Below, in pieces: positions 17,389 to 25,193 of a stretch of 64,000 nt of DNA (positions within the stretch are counted from its first letter, which is position 1; each line of letters opens with the position of its first letter). Source of the stretch: CADEDH01 sp965216205 (GTDB lineage Bacteria; Actinomycetota; Acidimicrobiia; Acidimicrobiales; SZUA-35). The notes beneath the pieces are model-generated. The model saw nothing but the letters and a program-made list of their open reading frames with translations. It made no database searches and had not been told where the DNA came from. The stretch is taken from positions 2,232,001 to 2,296,000 of the forward strand of contig OZ244139.1 of NCBI GenBank assembly GCA_965216205.1, given 5' to 3'. The position numbers and the translations under genes were made by a program.

Positions 17389-19053
17389 TCAGGTCGCCTC
17401 GTCGGTGCCGGCCTTCGTGACCGCGATGACCCGACGGGTGACTTCCTCCGCGCCGAGCACCATCGCCACGGAGTGCAGGTCGGGGCTCTGGGCTGCGCCG
17501 GTCACCAGCACCCGGACCAGGGTGGCCACGTCCCGCAGCAGGCCCTGGTAGCGGTCGGGGTCCTCGTTGAGCTGCGACTTGTTGGCAGCGAAGTGGTTCC
17601 TGGCCGCCAGCTCCCGGATCTGCTCGAACCAGACATCGCGGTCGTCGTCGTGGCGGTAGCTGTCCACGAAGTCGCGGGCGACCTGTACGGCGAGGTCGCC
17701 GGTCAGGTCGCCGAGCCGCTCGTCGGACGGGTCGGTGATCGGATCGAAGAGCGTGGCGTAGAAGAAGCCGTAGGCGGACCGGAAATCGGACCACTTGGCG
17801 AGGTCCTTGCGGATGTTCTTCACCGCAGCGGTTCGAATGGCCAGCACGGCGCGGTTGTAGTGGCCATCGGCGGCGAGGGCGGTGGCGACGTCGAGGTCGT
17901 GGTCGGCCGCCCACGCCTCGACCTGCTCGATCACCTGCTCGTCGGCGAGCTCCGCGATGAAGTCCTGGCCGATGTCGGCGAGCTTGTCCAGATCGACGAG
18001 CGGGCCGGCGGCGTTGCATTCCGCCAATCGGATCGGCTCGGCCGACGCCTCGGCGAACGGCAGCTCGGCCAGCCGGCTGTTGGCCAGCCCTCGCAGGTAG
18101 TGGAGCACGGCGCCTCGGGGGTAGCCGGCGGCGAGGTAGTAGTCGACCGAGGCCTCCGGATCGTGGCGCTTCGACAGCTTCCGCCGGCTCGTGTCGCTGA
18201 GCTTCATCAGCGGTGCGATGTGGGCGTAGGGGATCTGCTCGAAGCCGAGTGCGGCGAACAGTTGCAGGTGCACCGGCACCGAAGAGATCCACTCGTCGCC
18301 ACGCGTGACCACGGTGATCCGCATGAGGTGGTCGTCGACGACGTGGGCGAGGTGGTAGGTGGGGAGCCGGAGCTCGGCGTCGGAGCTCTTGAGGATCACG
18401 ATGTCCTGGACGTTGTCCTCCTGCTCGATCGGGCCTCGTATCACGTCGGTGTAGGTCACCCGTGCGCCCGCCGGGAGCTCGGGAGCGCGGAAGCGGATCA
18501 CGTTGGCCTGCCCGGCGTCGCTCCGCTCCACGACCTCCTGGTCGGACAGGTGCCGGCAGGTCGCCCACTCGCCGAAGTAGCCGATGCCGCCCTTCGCCTG
18601 TCGCTGCCGCTCGGCCAGGGCGTCGAGCTCCTCGCGGGTGCAGAAGCACGGGTAGGCCTGGTCGGTCCGGAGCAGTTCACGGACGTAGGTGAGGTAGATG
18701 TCGGCCCGGGCCGACTGGTGGTAGGGGCCCCACGGAATCGACGGGTCGACCTCGTCGGAGGCGACGTCGAAGTAGTGGAACGCCCGCTCGAACTGCTCGA
18801 CCGCACCGTCGACCGCCCTCGCCTGGTCGGTGTCCTCCACCCGCACCAGGTACACGCCGTCGGCAGCGTGGGCGACCGATCGGGAGATCATCGCGGTGTA
18901 GATCCCACCGATGTGGACGAATCCGGTCGGGCTGGGCCCGAACCGCGTGACCTCGGCGCCGGTTGGGAGCTCGCGCTGCGGGTAGGTCTTCTCCCAGTGC
19001 TCCGGCTCGTGCAGTACGGGTGGGAGCAGGCGGCCGATCAAATCGTCGTTCAC
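17389..19053 (-). CDS. gltX: glutamyl-tRNA synthetase, long form
   Basis: A class I synthetase of 554 residues. The HIGH-type motif appears as 'FGPSPTGFVHIGG' and the KMSKS-type loop as 'RRKLSKRHD'. A C-x-C zinc-region 'YPCFC' and the segment 'GYFGEWATCR' are also present. These features and the extra length over usual GltX (about 490) match the GluRS subclass common in clostridia rather than the standard actinobacterial enzyme. The GTG start at 19053 is chosen because it gives the family N-terminus; the frame is open further upstream. Whether it charges only tRNA-Glu or also tRNA-Gln cannot be told here. Confidence 0.9.
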   Translation of the reverse strand: MNDDLIGRLLPPVLHEPEHWEKTYPQRELPTGAEVTRFGPSPTGFVHIGGIYTAMISRSVAHAADGVYLVRVEDTDQARAVDGAVEQFERAFHYFDVASDEVDPSIPWGPYHQSARADIYLTYVRELLRTDQAYPCFCTREELDALAERQRQAKGGIGYFGEWATCRHLSDQEVVERSDAGQANVIRFRAPELPAGARVTYTDVIRGPIEQEDNVQDIVILKSSDAELRLPTYHLAHVVDDHLMRITVVTRGDEWISSVPVHLQLFAALGFEQIPYAHIAPLMKLSDTSRRKLSKRHDPEASVDYYLAAGYPRGAVLHYLRGLANSRLAELPFAEASAEPIRLAECNAAGPLVDLDKLADIGQDFIAELADEQVIEQVEAWAADHDLDVATALAADGHYNRAVLAIRTAAVKNIRKDLAKWSDFRSAYGFFYATLFDPITDPSDERLGDLTGDLAVQVARDFVDSYRHDDDRDVWFEQIRELAARNHFAANKSQLNEDPDRYQGLLRDVATLVRVLVTGAAQSPDLHSVAMVLGAEEVTRRVIAVTKAGTDEAT

Positions 19054-19061
19054 GTGAGACG

Positions 19062-19067
19062 ACGCTA
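19062..19067 (-). promoter_or_regulatory. putative -10 hexamer, gltX
   Basis: TAGCGT on the minus strand ends 8 nt before the GTG at 19053. Confidence 0.45.
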
Positions 19068-19121
19068 CCGGCGACCGCCCCGCCATGGCGGCCGGTCTCG
19101 CCGCCCTGCAACACTGGAACG

Positions 19122-20078
19122 ATGACCGACACCGCGGCCCGACCGGACGAGACCTCCGAGACCACCGGCGGGAGCCGCCCGGTGCCGGTGCCCGACGGTT
19201 GGGTGATCCGCCCGGTCGCGGCTGCCCTCGGGGCGGAGGTGACCGGCGTGTCGCTGGCGGGGGCCGACGACGATGTCGTGGCGTCGATCCGGGCGCTGCT
19301 CGTCGAGCACAAGGTGCTGTTCTTCCCCGGGCAGCATCTCTCGGTCGACGAGCACGTGGCGCTGGCCGAGCGGTTCGGACCGCTCGAGGCCCACCCCAAC
19401 CTCCAGAATCCGACCCTCGACCACCCGGCGATCTTCGAACTGCGGGCATCGACGGGCGGTATCGCCGACGAGTGGCACACGGACCTCACCTTCCTGCCAT
19501 CGCCGTCGGTGATGTCGGTGCTGAACATGGTCACCTGTCCCGACGTCGGCGGTGACACGATGTGGACGAACCTCTGCCTCGCCTACGAGTCGTTGTCGGC
19601 GCCGATGCGGGAGCTGTGCGACGGCCTCACCGCGCTGCACGATGCGCTGCCCCACAACCGCCCGGACTCGATGACGATCCATCCCGTCGTGCGGGTGCAT
19701 CCGGTGACCGGCGAGAAGGCGCTCTACGTCAACGAGCACTTCACCCGGCGGATCGTGGAGATGAGCCACGCCGAGAGCGAGGCCCTCCTCGGGCTCCTCA
19801 CCGCCTGGGTCAAGCAGCCCCAGTTCACCGTTCGCTACCACTGGACGGAGGGCACGATCGGGATGTGGGACAACCGCTGCACCCAGCACTCCGTCCTCAA
19901 CGACTTCGACGGCGAGCGGGTCATCCAGCGGGCGACCGTCATGGGCGACCGGGTCGACGGCGTGGGTCAGGCCCGGTGGGATCCGTGGATGCCCACGAAG
20001 GGCGGTGCCCTCACCAGACACGACCGGCAGCTCCGAAGGTTCCTCGAGGCCGACGCCGCCCCTGACCTCACCGGCTGA
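19122..20078 (+). CDS. TauD/TfdA-family Fe(II)/2-oxoglutarate dioxygenase
   Basis: A 318-residue dioxygenase of the TauD/TfdA group. The facial triad is H119-x-D121 (in 'EWHTDLTF') and H256, and R270 is placed to bind 2-oxoglutarate. The N-terminal 'VLFFPGQHLS' block is typical. Known members hydroxylate taurine, aryloxyalkanoates or similar acids; the substrate is not predictable. It is divergent from gltX with 68 bp between starts. The frame is open further upstream, but the ATG at 19122 gives the family start. Confidence 0.9.
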   Translation: MTDTAARPDETSETTGGSRPVPVPDGWVIRPVAAALGAEVTGVSLAGADDDVVASIRALLVEHKVLFFPGQHLSVDEHVALAERFGPLEAHPNLQNPTLDHPAIFELRASTGGIADEWHTDLTFLPSPSVMSVLNMVTCPDVGGDTMWTNLCLAYESLSAPMRELCDGLTALHDALPHNRPDSMTIHPVVRVHPVTGEKALYVNEHFTRRIVEMSHAESEALLGLLTAWVKQPQFTVRYHWTEGTIGMWDNRCTQHSVLNDFDGERVIQRATVMGDRVDGVGQARWDPWMPTKGGALTRHDRQLRRFLEADAAPDLTG

Positions 20079-20086
20079 CCCCATAC

Positions 20087-20167
20087 CCGCACACCGGTGC
20101 CAGACACATCGTGCGGTCGCGATCGACGGGTCCACTGCCGCACGATGTGTCTGGCACCGGTGTGCGG
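20087..20167. repeat. perfect 30-bp inverted repeat with 21-nt loop
   Basis: The arm at 20087-20116 is the exact reverse complement of 20138-20167, with a 21-nt spacer. It lies between two same-direction genes, 8 bp after the dioxygenase stop. There is no T-run, so it may be a strong hairpin terminator, a REP-like element or a very small mobile element remnant. Confidence 0.9.
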
Positions 20168-20207
20168 ATGTGGTGATGCCGGTGTGCTGGTCACAGCGGT
20201 GTCGGTC

Positions 20208-20213
20208 TAAAAC
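20208..20213 (+). promoter_or_regulatory. putative -10 hexamer, leaderless acyl-CoA carboxylase gene
   Basis: TAAAAC, one base off TANNNT, ends 6 nt before the ATG at 20220. Confidence 0.35.
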
Positions 20214-20219
20214 GGCCGG

Positions 20220-23200
20220 ATGAGCTTGACCAAGTTGTTGGTGGCGAATCGTGGGGAGATCGCGATCCGGGTCATCCGAGCGGCCCGCGACCTGGGGATC
20301 GGGACGGTGGCGGTGGCCAGCGAGGACGACCTCGGCTCGCTGCACACCCGGGTCGCCGACGAACTGGTGACGTTGCCAGGGCGGGGAGCGGCCGCCTACC
20401 TCGACGTCGCTGCCGTGGTGGCCGCGGCGACCGAGCACGGGTGCGACGCCTTGCACCCCGGCTACGGGTTCCTGGCCGAGAACTCGGCACTGGCCAGGGC
20501 ATGCGAAGCGGCCACCGTCGTGTTCGTGGGACCGACCGCCGAGCAACTCGACCGGTTCGGCGACAAGCTCCGGGCCAAGGCTCTGGCCGCCGATCTCGGC
20601 GTCCCGCTGACGCCGGGCCTTTCCGGTGACGTCGCTCTGGCCGACGTCGAGGCGTTCGTCAACGAGCACGGCCCGACCATGATCAAGGCGGTCGCCGGTG
20701 GGGGAGGGCGGGGCATGCGCCAGGTGCGGCCCGGCGACGACGTCGCTGCGGCCTACGAACGGGCCCGAAGCGAGGCGGAGACCGCGTTCGGGAATCCGGC
20801 CGTGTACGTCGAGGCGCTCGTCGAGGCCGCCCGGCACGTCGAGGTGCAGATCGTCGGCGATGGGACGGCGGTCAGCCACGTGGGGGAGCGGGAGTGCACG
20901 ATCCAGCGGCAGCATCAGAAGATCGTCGAGGTCGCGCCGAGCCCCACGCTCGACGACGACACCCGGAGAGCCCTCACCAGCGCCGCAGTCGGGATGGCGA
21001 GTGAGGTCGGCTACCGGTCCCTGGGCACCTGGGAGTTCCTCGTCGACGCCAGCGGTGGCGGGTTCGCGTTCCTGGAGACGAACGCCAGGCTCCAGGTGGA
21101 GCACACTGTCACCGAGGAGGTCACCGGGATCGATCTCGTCGCCGCCCAGCTCCGGATCGCCGGCGGTGCACGCCTGGCCGACGTCGGCCTCGAGCAGGCC
21201 GACGTGCCCGAGCCCCGGGGCCATGCGGTGCAGGTTCGCGTCAACACCGAGACCATGCTCGCCGACGGATCCGCCCGCCCCGCCGGTGGCACGCTCGTCG
21301 CATTCGACCCGCCCACCGGGCCCGGGATACGAGTCGACGGCTACGGGTATGTCGGCTACACCACCAACCCCGGCTTCGACTCGCTGCTGGCGAAGGTGAT
21401 CGGCCATGCCCCGGGCGCCGACTTCTCCGATGCGGTCAACCGGACCCGTCGGGCGCTCGGCGAGTTCCGCATCGAGGGGGTGTCGACCAACATCGGGTTC
21501 CTCCAGGCGCTCCTCGACCGGCCCGAGGTGCAAGCCAACGAGATCACGACAGCATTCGTCGCCGACAACGCAGCCGACCTCGTCGAGGCCGCGTCGTCCC
21601 ACGAGAAGCGCTACTTCGCCGTTGCACCGATCGCCGCAGCCGCTCCGTCCGGCCCCGGCTTCCCGCCGGCAGAAGCGATCGGGACGGGGTTCGCCGGTGC
21701 GCAGGTCGACGCGAGCGACCCACTGGCGGTGCTCAACCACGGCACGATCACGGCCTCCGACCCTGCGGCGTCGTCGGCCCCACCGCCGCCCCCCACACCA
21801 CCGGTGACGGCGACCTCGGCGCTGGTCGGACCGGACGGATCGATCGCGATCGAGGCGCCACTGCAGGGGACGATCGTGCAGGTCGACGTCGCTGAGGGCG
21901 ACACGGTGGGCGCCGGGCAGCAGGTGATGGTCATGGAGGCCATGAAGATGGAACACGTCATCACCGCGGCGGTGACCGGAGTGGTCCGCGAGATAACCGT
22001 CGGTGTGGGCGACACGGTCTTCGAGGCGCACCCGCTCGTCTTCGTCGAGCACGCCGACGTCGATGTGGAGGGAGCCCAAGCCACCACCGGGATCGACCTC
22101 GAGCTGATCCGGCCCGATCTCGAGGAGATGTTCGACCGCCGGGCTTATGGCCTCGACGAGAACCGGCCGGATGCGGTGGCCAAGCGGCACGGTCGAGGAC
22201 ATCGCACCGCCAGGGAGAACATCGCCCAGTTGGTCGACGAGGGCACGTTCGTCGAGTACGGGCGGCTGATGGTTGCGGCGCAGCGGCGTCGCCGCGAGCT
22301 CCAGGACCTGCTGGAGAACACCACGGGCGACGGAATGGTGGCCGGCATCGCCAGCGTCAATGGCGACCAGTTCGACCGCGAGACCGCCCAGACCATGGTG
22401 ATGTCCTACGACTACATGGTCCTCGCCGGAACCCAGGGCGGCCAGAACCACCGCAAGAAGGACCGGTTGTTCGAGATCGCCGCCCGCAACCGGCTTCCCG
22501 TGGTGCTCTACGCGGAGGGCGGCGGCGGACGGCCGGGCGACACCGACGGGATCGGCGGCTCCGGCCTCGACTGCTGGGCGTTCACGCTCTTCGCCGAGCT
22601 CTCGGGTCTCGTGCCGATCGTCGGGATCACCAACGGCCGCTGCTTCGCCGGAAACGCCGTGCTGCTCGGCTGCTGCGACGTGATCATCGCCACCGAGGGC
22701 TCCAACATCGGGATCGGGGGCCCGGCGATGGTGGAGGGTGGCGGGCTGGGGGTCTTCAAGCCCGAGGAGATCGGGCCGACCGAGGTGCAGGTGCCGAACG
22801 GCGTCATCGACATCCTCGCCGCCGACGAGGACGAGGCGACCGAGCTCGCCAAGCGCTACCTCGGGTACTTCCAGGGTCCCATCGATGAGTGGGAGGCTCC
22901 CGACCAGCGGGTTCTCCGGCATCTCGTGCCGGAGAACCGCAAGCGCGTCTACGACATGCGCGACGTGATCGAACAGCTCGCCGACGTCGACAGCGTGCTC
23001 GAGCTTCGACCGAACTGGGGTCCCGGTGCGATCACCTGCCTCGCCAGGATCGAGGGGCGACCGATCGGGATCGTGGCCAACAACCCCCACCACCTCGCCG
23101 GCGCGATCGACGCCACGGCCGGCGACAAGGGCGCACGCTTCATGCAGCTCTGCGACGCCCACGACATCCCGCTGCTCTTCCTCTGCGACACGCCAGGGAT

Positions 23201-23663
23201 CATGGTGGGGCCGCGGGCCGAGTACGAAGCGACCGTTCGCCACGCCGCCCGCATGTTCGTGACCGCAGCGAGCATCGACGTGCCACTCATGACCATCGTT
23301 ACCCGCAAGGGCTATGGCCTCGGGGCACAGGCGATGGCCGGCGGCTCGTTCAAGGCCACCAATTTCACTGTCGCCTGGCCCACCGGCGAGTTCGGCGGGA
23401 TGGGGCTCGAGGGGTTCGTGAAGCTCGGCTACCGCAAGGAGCTCGAGGCGATCGAGGACCCGGCGGCGCGGATCGCCGAGTACGAGCGGCGGGTCGCCCG
23501 GTTGTACGAGCACGGCAAGGCGGTGAACACCGGGTCGTTCTTCGAGATCGACGACGTCATCGATCCGGCAGAGAGTCGGGAGTGGATCATGATGGCGCTC
23601 ACCTCGGCCCCCGCCCCAGCGCCGCGGACCGGCAAGAAGCGACCGATGGTCGACACCTGGTGA
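20220..23663 (+). CDS. single-chain acyl-CoA carboxylase (BC-BCCP-CT fusion)
   Basis: An 1147-residue polypeptide containing a whole biotin-dependent carboxylase. Residues 1-450 are biotin carboxylase ('KLLVANRGEIAIRV', 'HPGYGFLAEN', the ATP-grasp Gly loop and 'NARLQVEHTVTEE'). A Pro/Ala linker leads to the BCCP domain (about 540-610) with biotinylated Lys576 in EAMKMEH. Residues 630-1147 are the N and C carboxyltransferase halves. In most actinomycetes these are separate alpha and beta subunits; the fused order matches the long-chain acyl-CoA carboxylase (LCC) described from Mycobacterium avium. It should make malonyl-CoA-type products from acyl-CoA, biotin, ATP and bicarbonate. Confidence 0.93.
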   Translation: MSLTKLLVANRGEIAIRVIRAARDLGIGTVAVASEDDLGSLHTRVADELVTLPGRGAAAYLDVAAVVAAATEHGCDALHPGYGFLAENSALARACEAATVVFVGPTAEQLDRFGDKLRAKALAADLGVPLTPGLSGDVALADVEAFVNEHGPTMIKAVAGGGGRGMRQVRPGDDVAAAYERARSEAETAFGNPAVYVEALVEAARHVEVQIVGDGTAVSHVGERECTIQRQHQKIVEVAPSPTLDDDTRRALTSAAVGMASEVGYRSLGTWEFLVDASGGGFAFLETNARLQVEHTVTEEVTGIDLVAAQLRIAGGARLADVGLEQADVPEPRGHAVQVRVNTETMLADGSARPAGGTLVAFDPPTGPGIRVDGYGYVGYTTNPGFDSLLAKVIGHAPGADFSDAVNRTRRALGEFRIEGVSTNIGFLQALLDRPEVQANEITTAFVADNAADLVEAASSHEKRYFAVAPIAAAAPSGPGFPPAEAIGTGFAGAQVDASDPLAVLNHGTITASDPAASSAPPPPPTPPVTATSALVGPDGSIAIEAPLQGTIVQVDVAEGDTVGAGQQVMVMEAMKMEHVITAAVTGVVREITVGVGDTVFEAHPLVFVEHADVDVEGAQATTGIDLELIRPDLEEMFDRRAYGLDENRPDAVAKRHGRGHRTARENIAQLVDEGTFVEYGRLMVAAQRRRRELQDLLENTTGDGMVAGIASVNGDQFDRETAQTMVMSYDYMVLAGTQGGQNHRKKDRLFEIAARNRLPVVLYAEGGGGRPGDTDGIGGSGLDCWAFTLFAELSGLVPIVGITNGRCFAGNAVLLGCCDVIIATEGSNIGIGGPAMVEGGGLGVFKPEEIGPTEVQVPNGVIDILAADEDEATELAKRYLGYFQGPIDEWEAPDQRVLRHLVPENRKRVYDMRDVIEQLADVDSVLELRPNWGPGAITCLARIEGRPIGIVANNPHHLAGAIDATAGDKGARFMQLCDAHDIPLLFLCDTPGIMVGPRAEYEATVRHAARMFVTAASIDVPLMTIVTRKGYGLGAQAMAGGSFKATNFTVAWPTGEFGGMGLEGFVKLGYRKELEAIEDPAARIAEYERRVARLYEHGKAVNTGSFFEIDDVIDPAESREWIMMALTSAPAPAPRTGKKRPMVDTW

Positions 23664-23704
23664 CCGGTCGGGCTCCCACGGCTGGCCCGGGGGCGGTCAA
23701 GCGA

Positions 23705-24331
23705 TCAAGCGGTCGCCGTCGGTGGCTCGGCCACCGGAGGTTGGCTGCGGCTCTGGACGAGCAGCATCTCCAGGAGCTCGATCAGCACGTCCTTGACCGA
23801 CTCCTTGTCGCGGGCGTCGAAGCGGAGGATCGGCACGTGCGGCTCCACGTTCAGCGCGCTCCTGACCTGGTCGAGCCGGTGCCGCGGTCCGCCCTCGAAC
23901 TGGTTCACCGCAACGACGAACGGCACACCGTGACCCTCGTAGTAGTCGAGCGCCCGGTAGCAGTCCTCCAGTCGGCGGGTGTCGGCGATCACGATCGCGC
24001 CCAGCGCGCCGTCGACCAGGTCGTCCCACATGAACTCGAACCGATCCTGGCCAGGCGTGCCGAACAGGTAGAGACGTAGCGAGCCGCTGATCGTCACCCG
24101 GCCGAAGTCGAGGGCGACCGTGGTGGTGGACTTGGTCGGGAGCAGCTCGCGATCGTCGACGCTTATCCCGGCTGCGGTCATCGCGGCCTCGGTCCGCAAC
24201 GGGGTGATCTCCGAGATCGCGCCGACGAACGTGGTCTTACCGACGCCGAACGGACCGGACACGACGATCTTGGCCGACAACGGGCCGGAGGCAGGGGGAA
24301 CCGGGAACTCGCGCACGTTCAATTCGTTCAC
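23705..24331 (-). CDS. cvnD: conservon GTPase CvnD
   Basis: A 208-residue small GTPase of the MglA/CvnD type: P-loop GPFGVGKTT near residue 27, switch region with 'TTTVALDFGR', G3-like 'FGTPGQDRF' and an 'NQFEGG' base-recognition segment. It is the last gene of the four-gene Cvn operon. In Streptomyces, CvnD-type GTPases act at the membrane with CvnA-C in a eukaryote-like sensory complex. The GTG start at 24331 overlaps the cvnC stop by four bases. The open frame continues upstream inside cvnC, which is a shadow. Confidence 0.93.
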   Translation of the reverse strand: MNELNVREFPVPPASGPLSAKIVVSGPFGVGKTTFVGAISEITPLRTEAAMTAAGISVDDRELLPTKSTTTVALDFGRVTISGSLRLYLFGTPGQDRFEFMWDDLVDGALGAIVIADTRRLEDCYRALDYYEGHGVPFVVAVNQFEGGPRHRLDQVRSALNVEPHVPILRFDARDKESVKDVLIELLEMLLVQSRSQPPVAEPPTATA

Positions 24332-24729
24332 AGCGCTCGAATCCCCCTGATGAGTTGCTCCAGGAGTTCGACGTCGCCGATCGCCATCGTGCCCTCGGTG
24401 GCCAGGTAGCCCTGGTCGGCCAGGTCGGTGACCAGGTACCGGGCGACACCGAGCGGCAGATCCAGGTGGGCCGCCACCTCGGCGATCGACGTCGGTTGCT
24501 TGCACAGCCGGGTGATGGCCCGGCGCTCGTAGCCCAGCAGGTAGAGCGGTGCATCGTCGGCGGTCATGACCACCGACTCGATCGGCAGGTCGGCGGTCGT
24601 CAGCTTCGTCTCGCCGCCGGTGATCACGTACGGCCGGACGAGGCTCGGACCCGACAGGTCGTCGACCGGCGGCACGGCCAGTTCCTCCGACTCGTCGTCC
24701 GGGTCGTGCGCCGGCCAGTGGTCGTCCAC
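24328..24729 (-). CDS. cvnC: conservon DUF742 protein CvnC
   Basis: A 133-residue DUF742 protein: an acidic N-terminus, the 'SLVRPYVITGGET' signature and a C-terminal winged-helix-like part ('SIAEVAAHLDLPLGVARYLVTDLADQG' region). DUF742 proteins are the third conservon component and may be adaptors or DNA-binding effectors. The GTG start is 8 bp after the cvnB stop, and the stop overlaps cvnD. Confidence 0.92.
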   Translation of the reverse strand: MDDHWPAHDPDDESEELAVPPVDDLSGPSLVRPYVITGGETKLTTADLPIESVVMTADDAPLYLLGYERRAITRLCKQPTSIAEVAAHLDLPLGVARYLVTDLADQGYLATEGTMAIGDVELLEQLIRGIRAL

Positions 24730-24737
24730 CCCCGCTC

Positions 24738-25193
24738 CTACTCTCCCGGGACCCGCAGCGAGATCGAGTTCTTCAGCTCGTCGATCAGGGCCGGTGTGAG
24801 GAGGGCGCCGACACGATCGATCAGGAGCGCCATCTCGTAACCCACCGCCCCGATGTCGGCGTCACCGTCGGCCAGGACGCCGACCGTCGAACCTGCATCG
24901 ACGGCCATCACGAAGAGGTTGCCGAACTCCATCTCCACGATCACCTGCGAGACCCGCCCGTAGGCGTACAACTCCGCTGCGCCACGGGTGAGGCTGTTCA
25001 TCCCTGCGATGATCGCGGCGAACTGCTCGGTGCCATCCGCCTGCAGCCCGGCGCTGGACGATGCGAGCAGGAAACCGTCGGCGCTCACCGCGACCGCCTC
25101 GGTGGCCCCCGGCGTGCGAGCCACGAAGTTGGCGAGCAGCCAGTCGAGGTTGCCGGTTGCGTCCGACCCGTCGAGCACGTCGTCGGCGGTCAC
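24738..25193 (-). CDS. cvnB: conservon roadblock/LC7 protein CvnB
   Basis: A 151-residue roadblock/LC7 domain protein with the pattern 'TPGATEAVAVSADGFLLASS' and a second half with 'MEFGNLFVMAVDAGS'. Roadblock proteins regulate Ras-like GTPases such as CvnD. The GTG start overlaps the cvnA stop by four bases. Confidence 0.93.
   Translation of the reverse strand: MTADDVLDGSDATGNLDWLLANFVARTPGATEAVAVSADGFLLASSSAGLQADGTEQFAAIIAGMNSLTRGAAELYAYGRVSQVIVEMEFGNLFVMAVDAGSTVGVLADGDADIGAVGYEMALLIDRVGALLTPALIDELKNSISLRVPGE

Noticed and set aside
19065..23513. Very long open frame on the minus strand opposite the acyl-CoA carboxylase
   Set aside because: Its translation is dominated by Arg, Gly, His, Asp and Val in the pattern of an antisense shadow of a GC-rich gene, and the plus strand has full family motifs.
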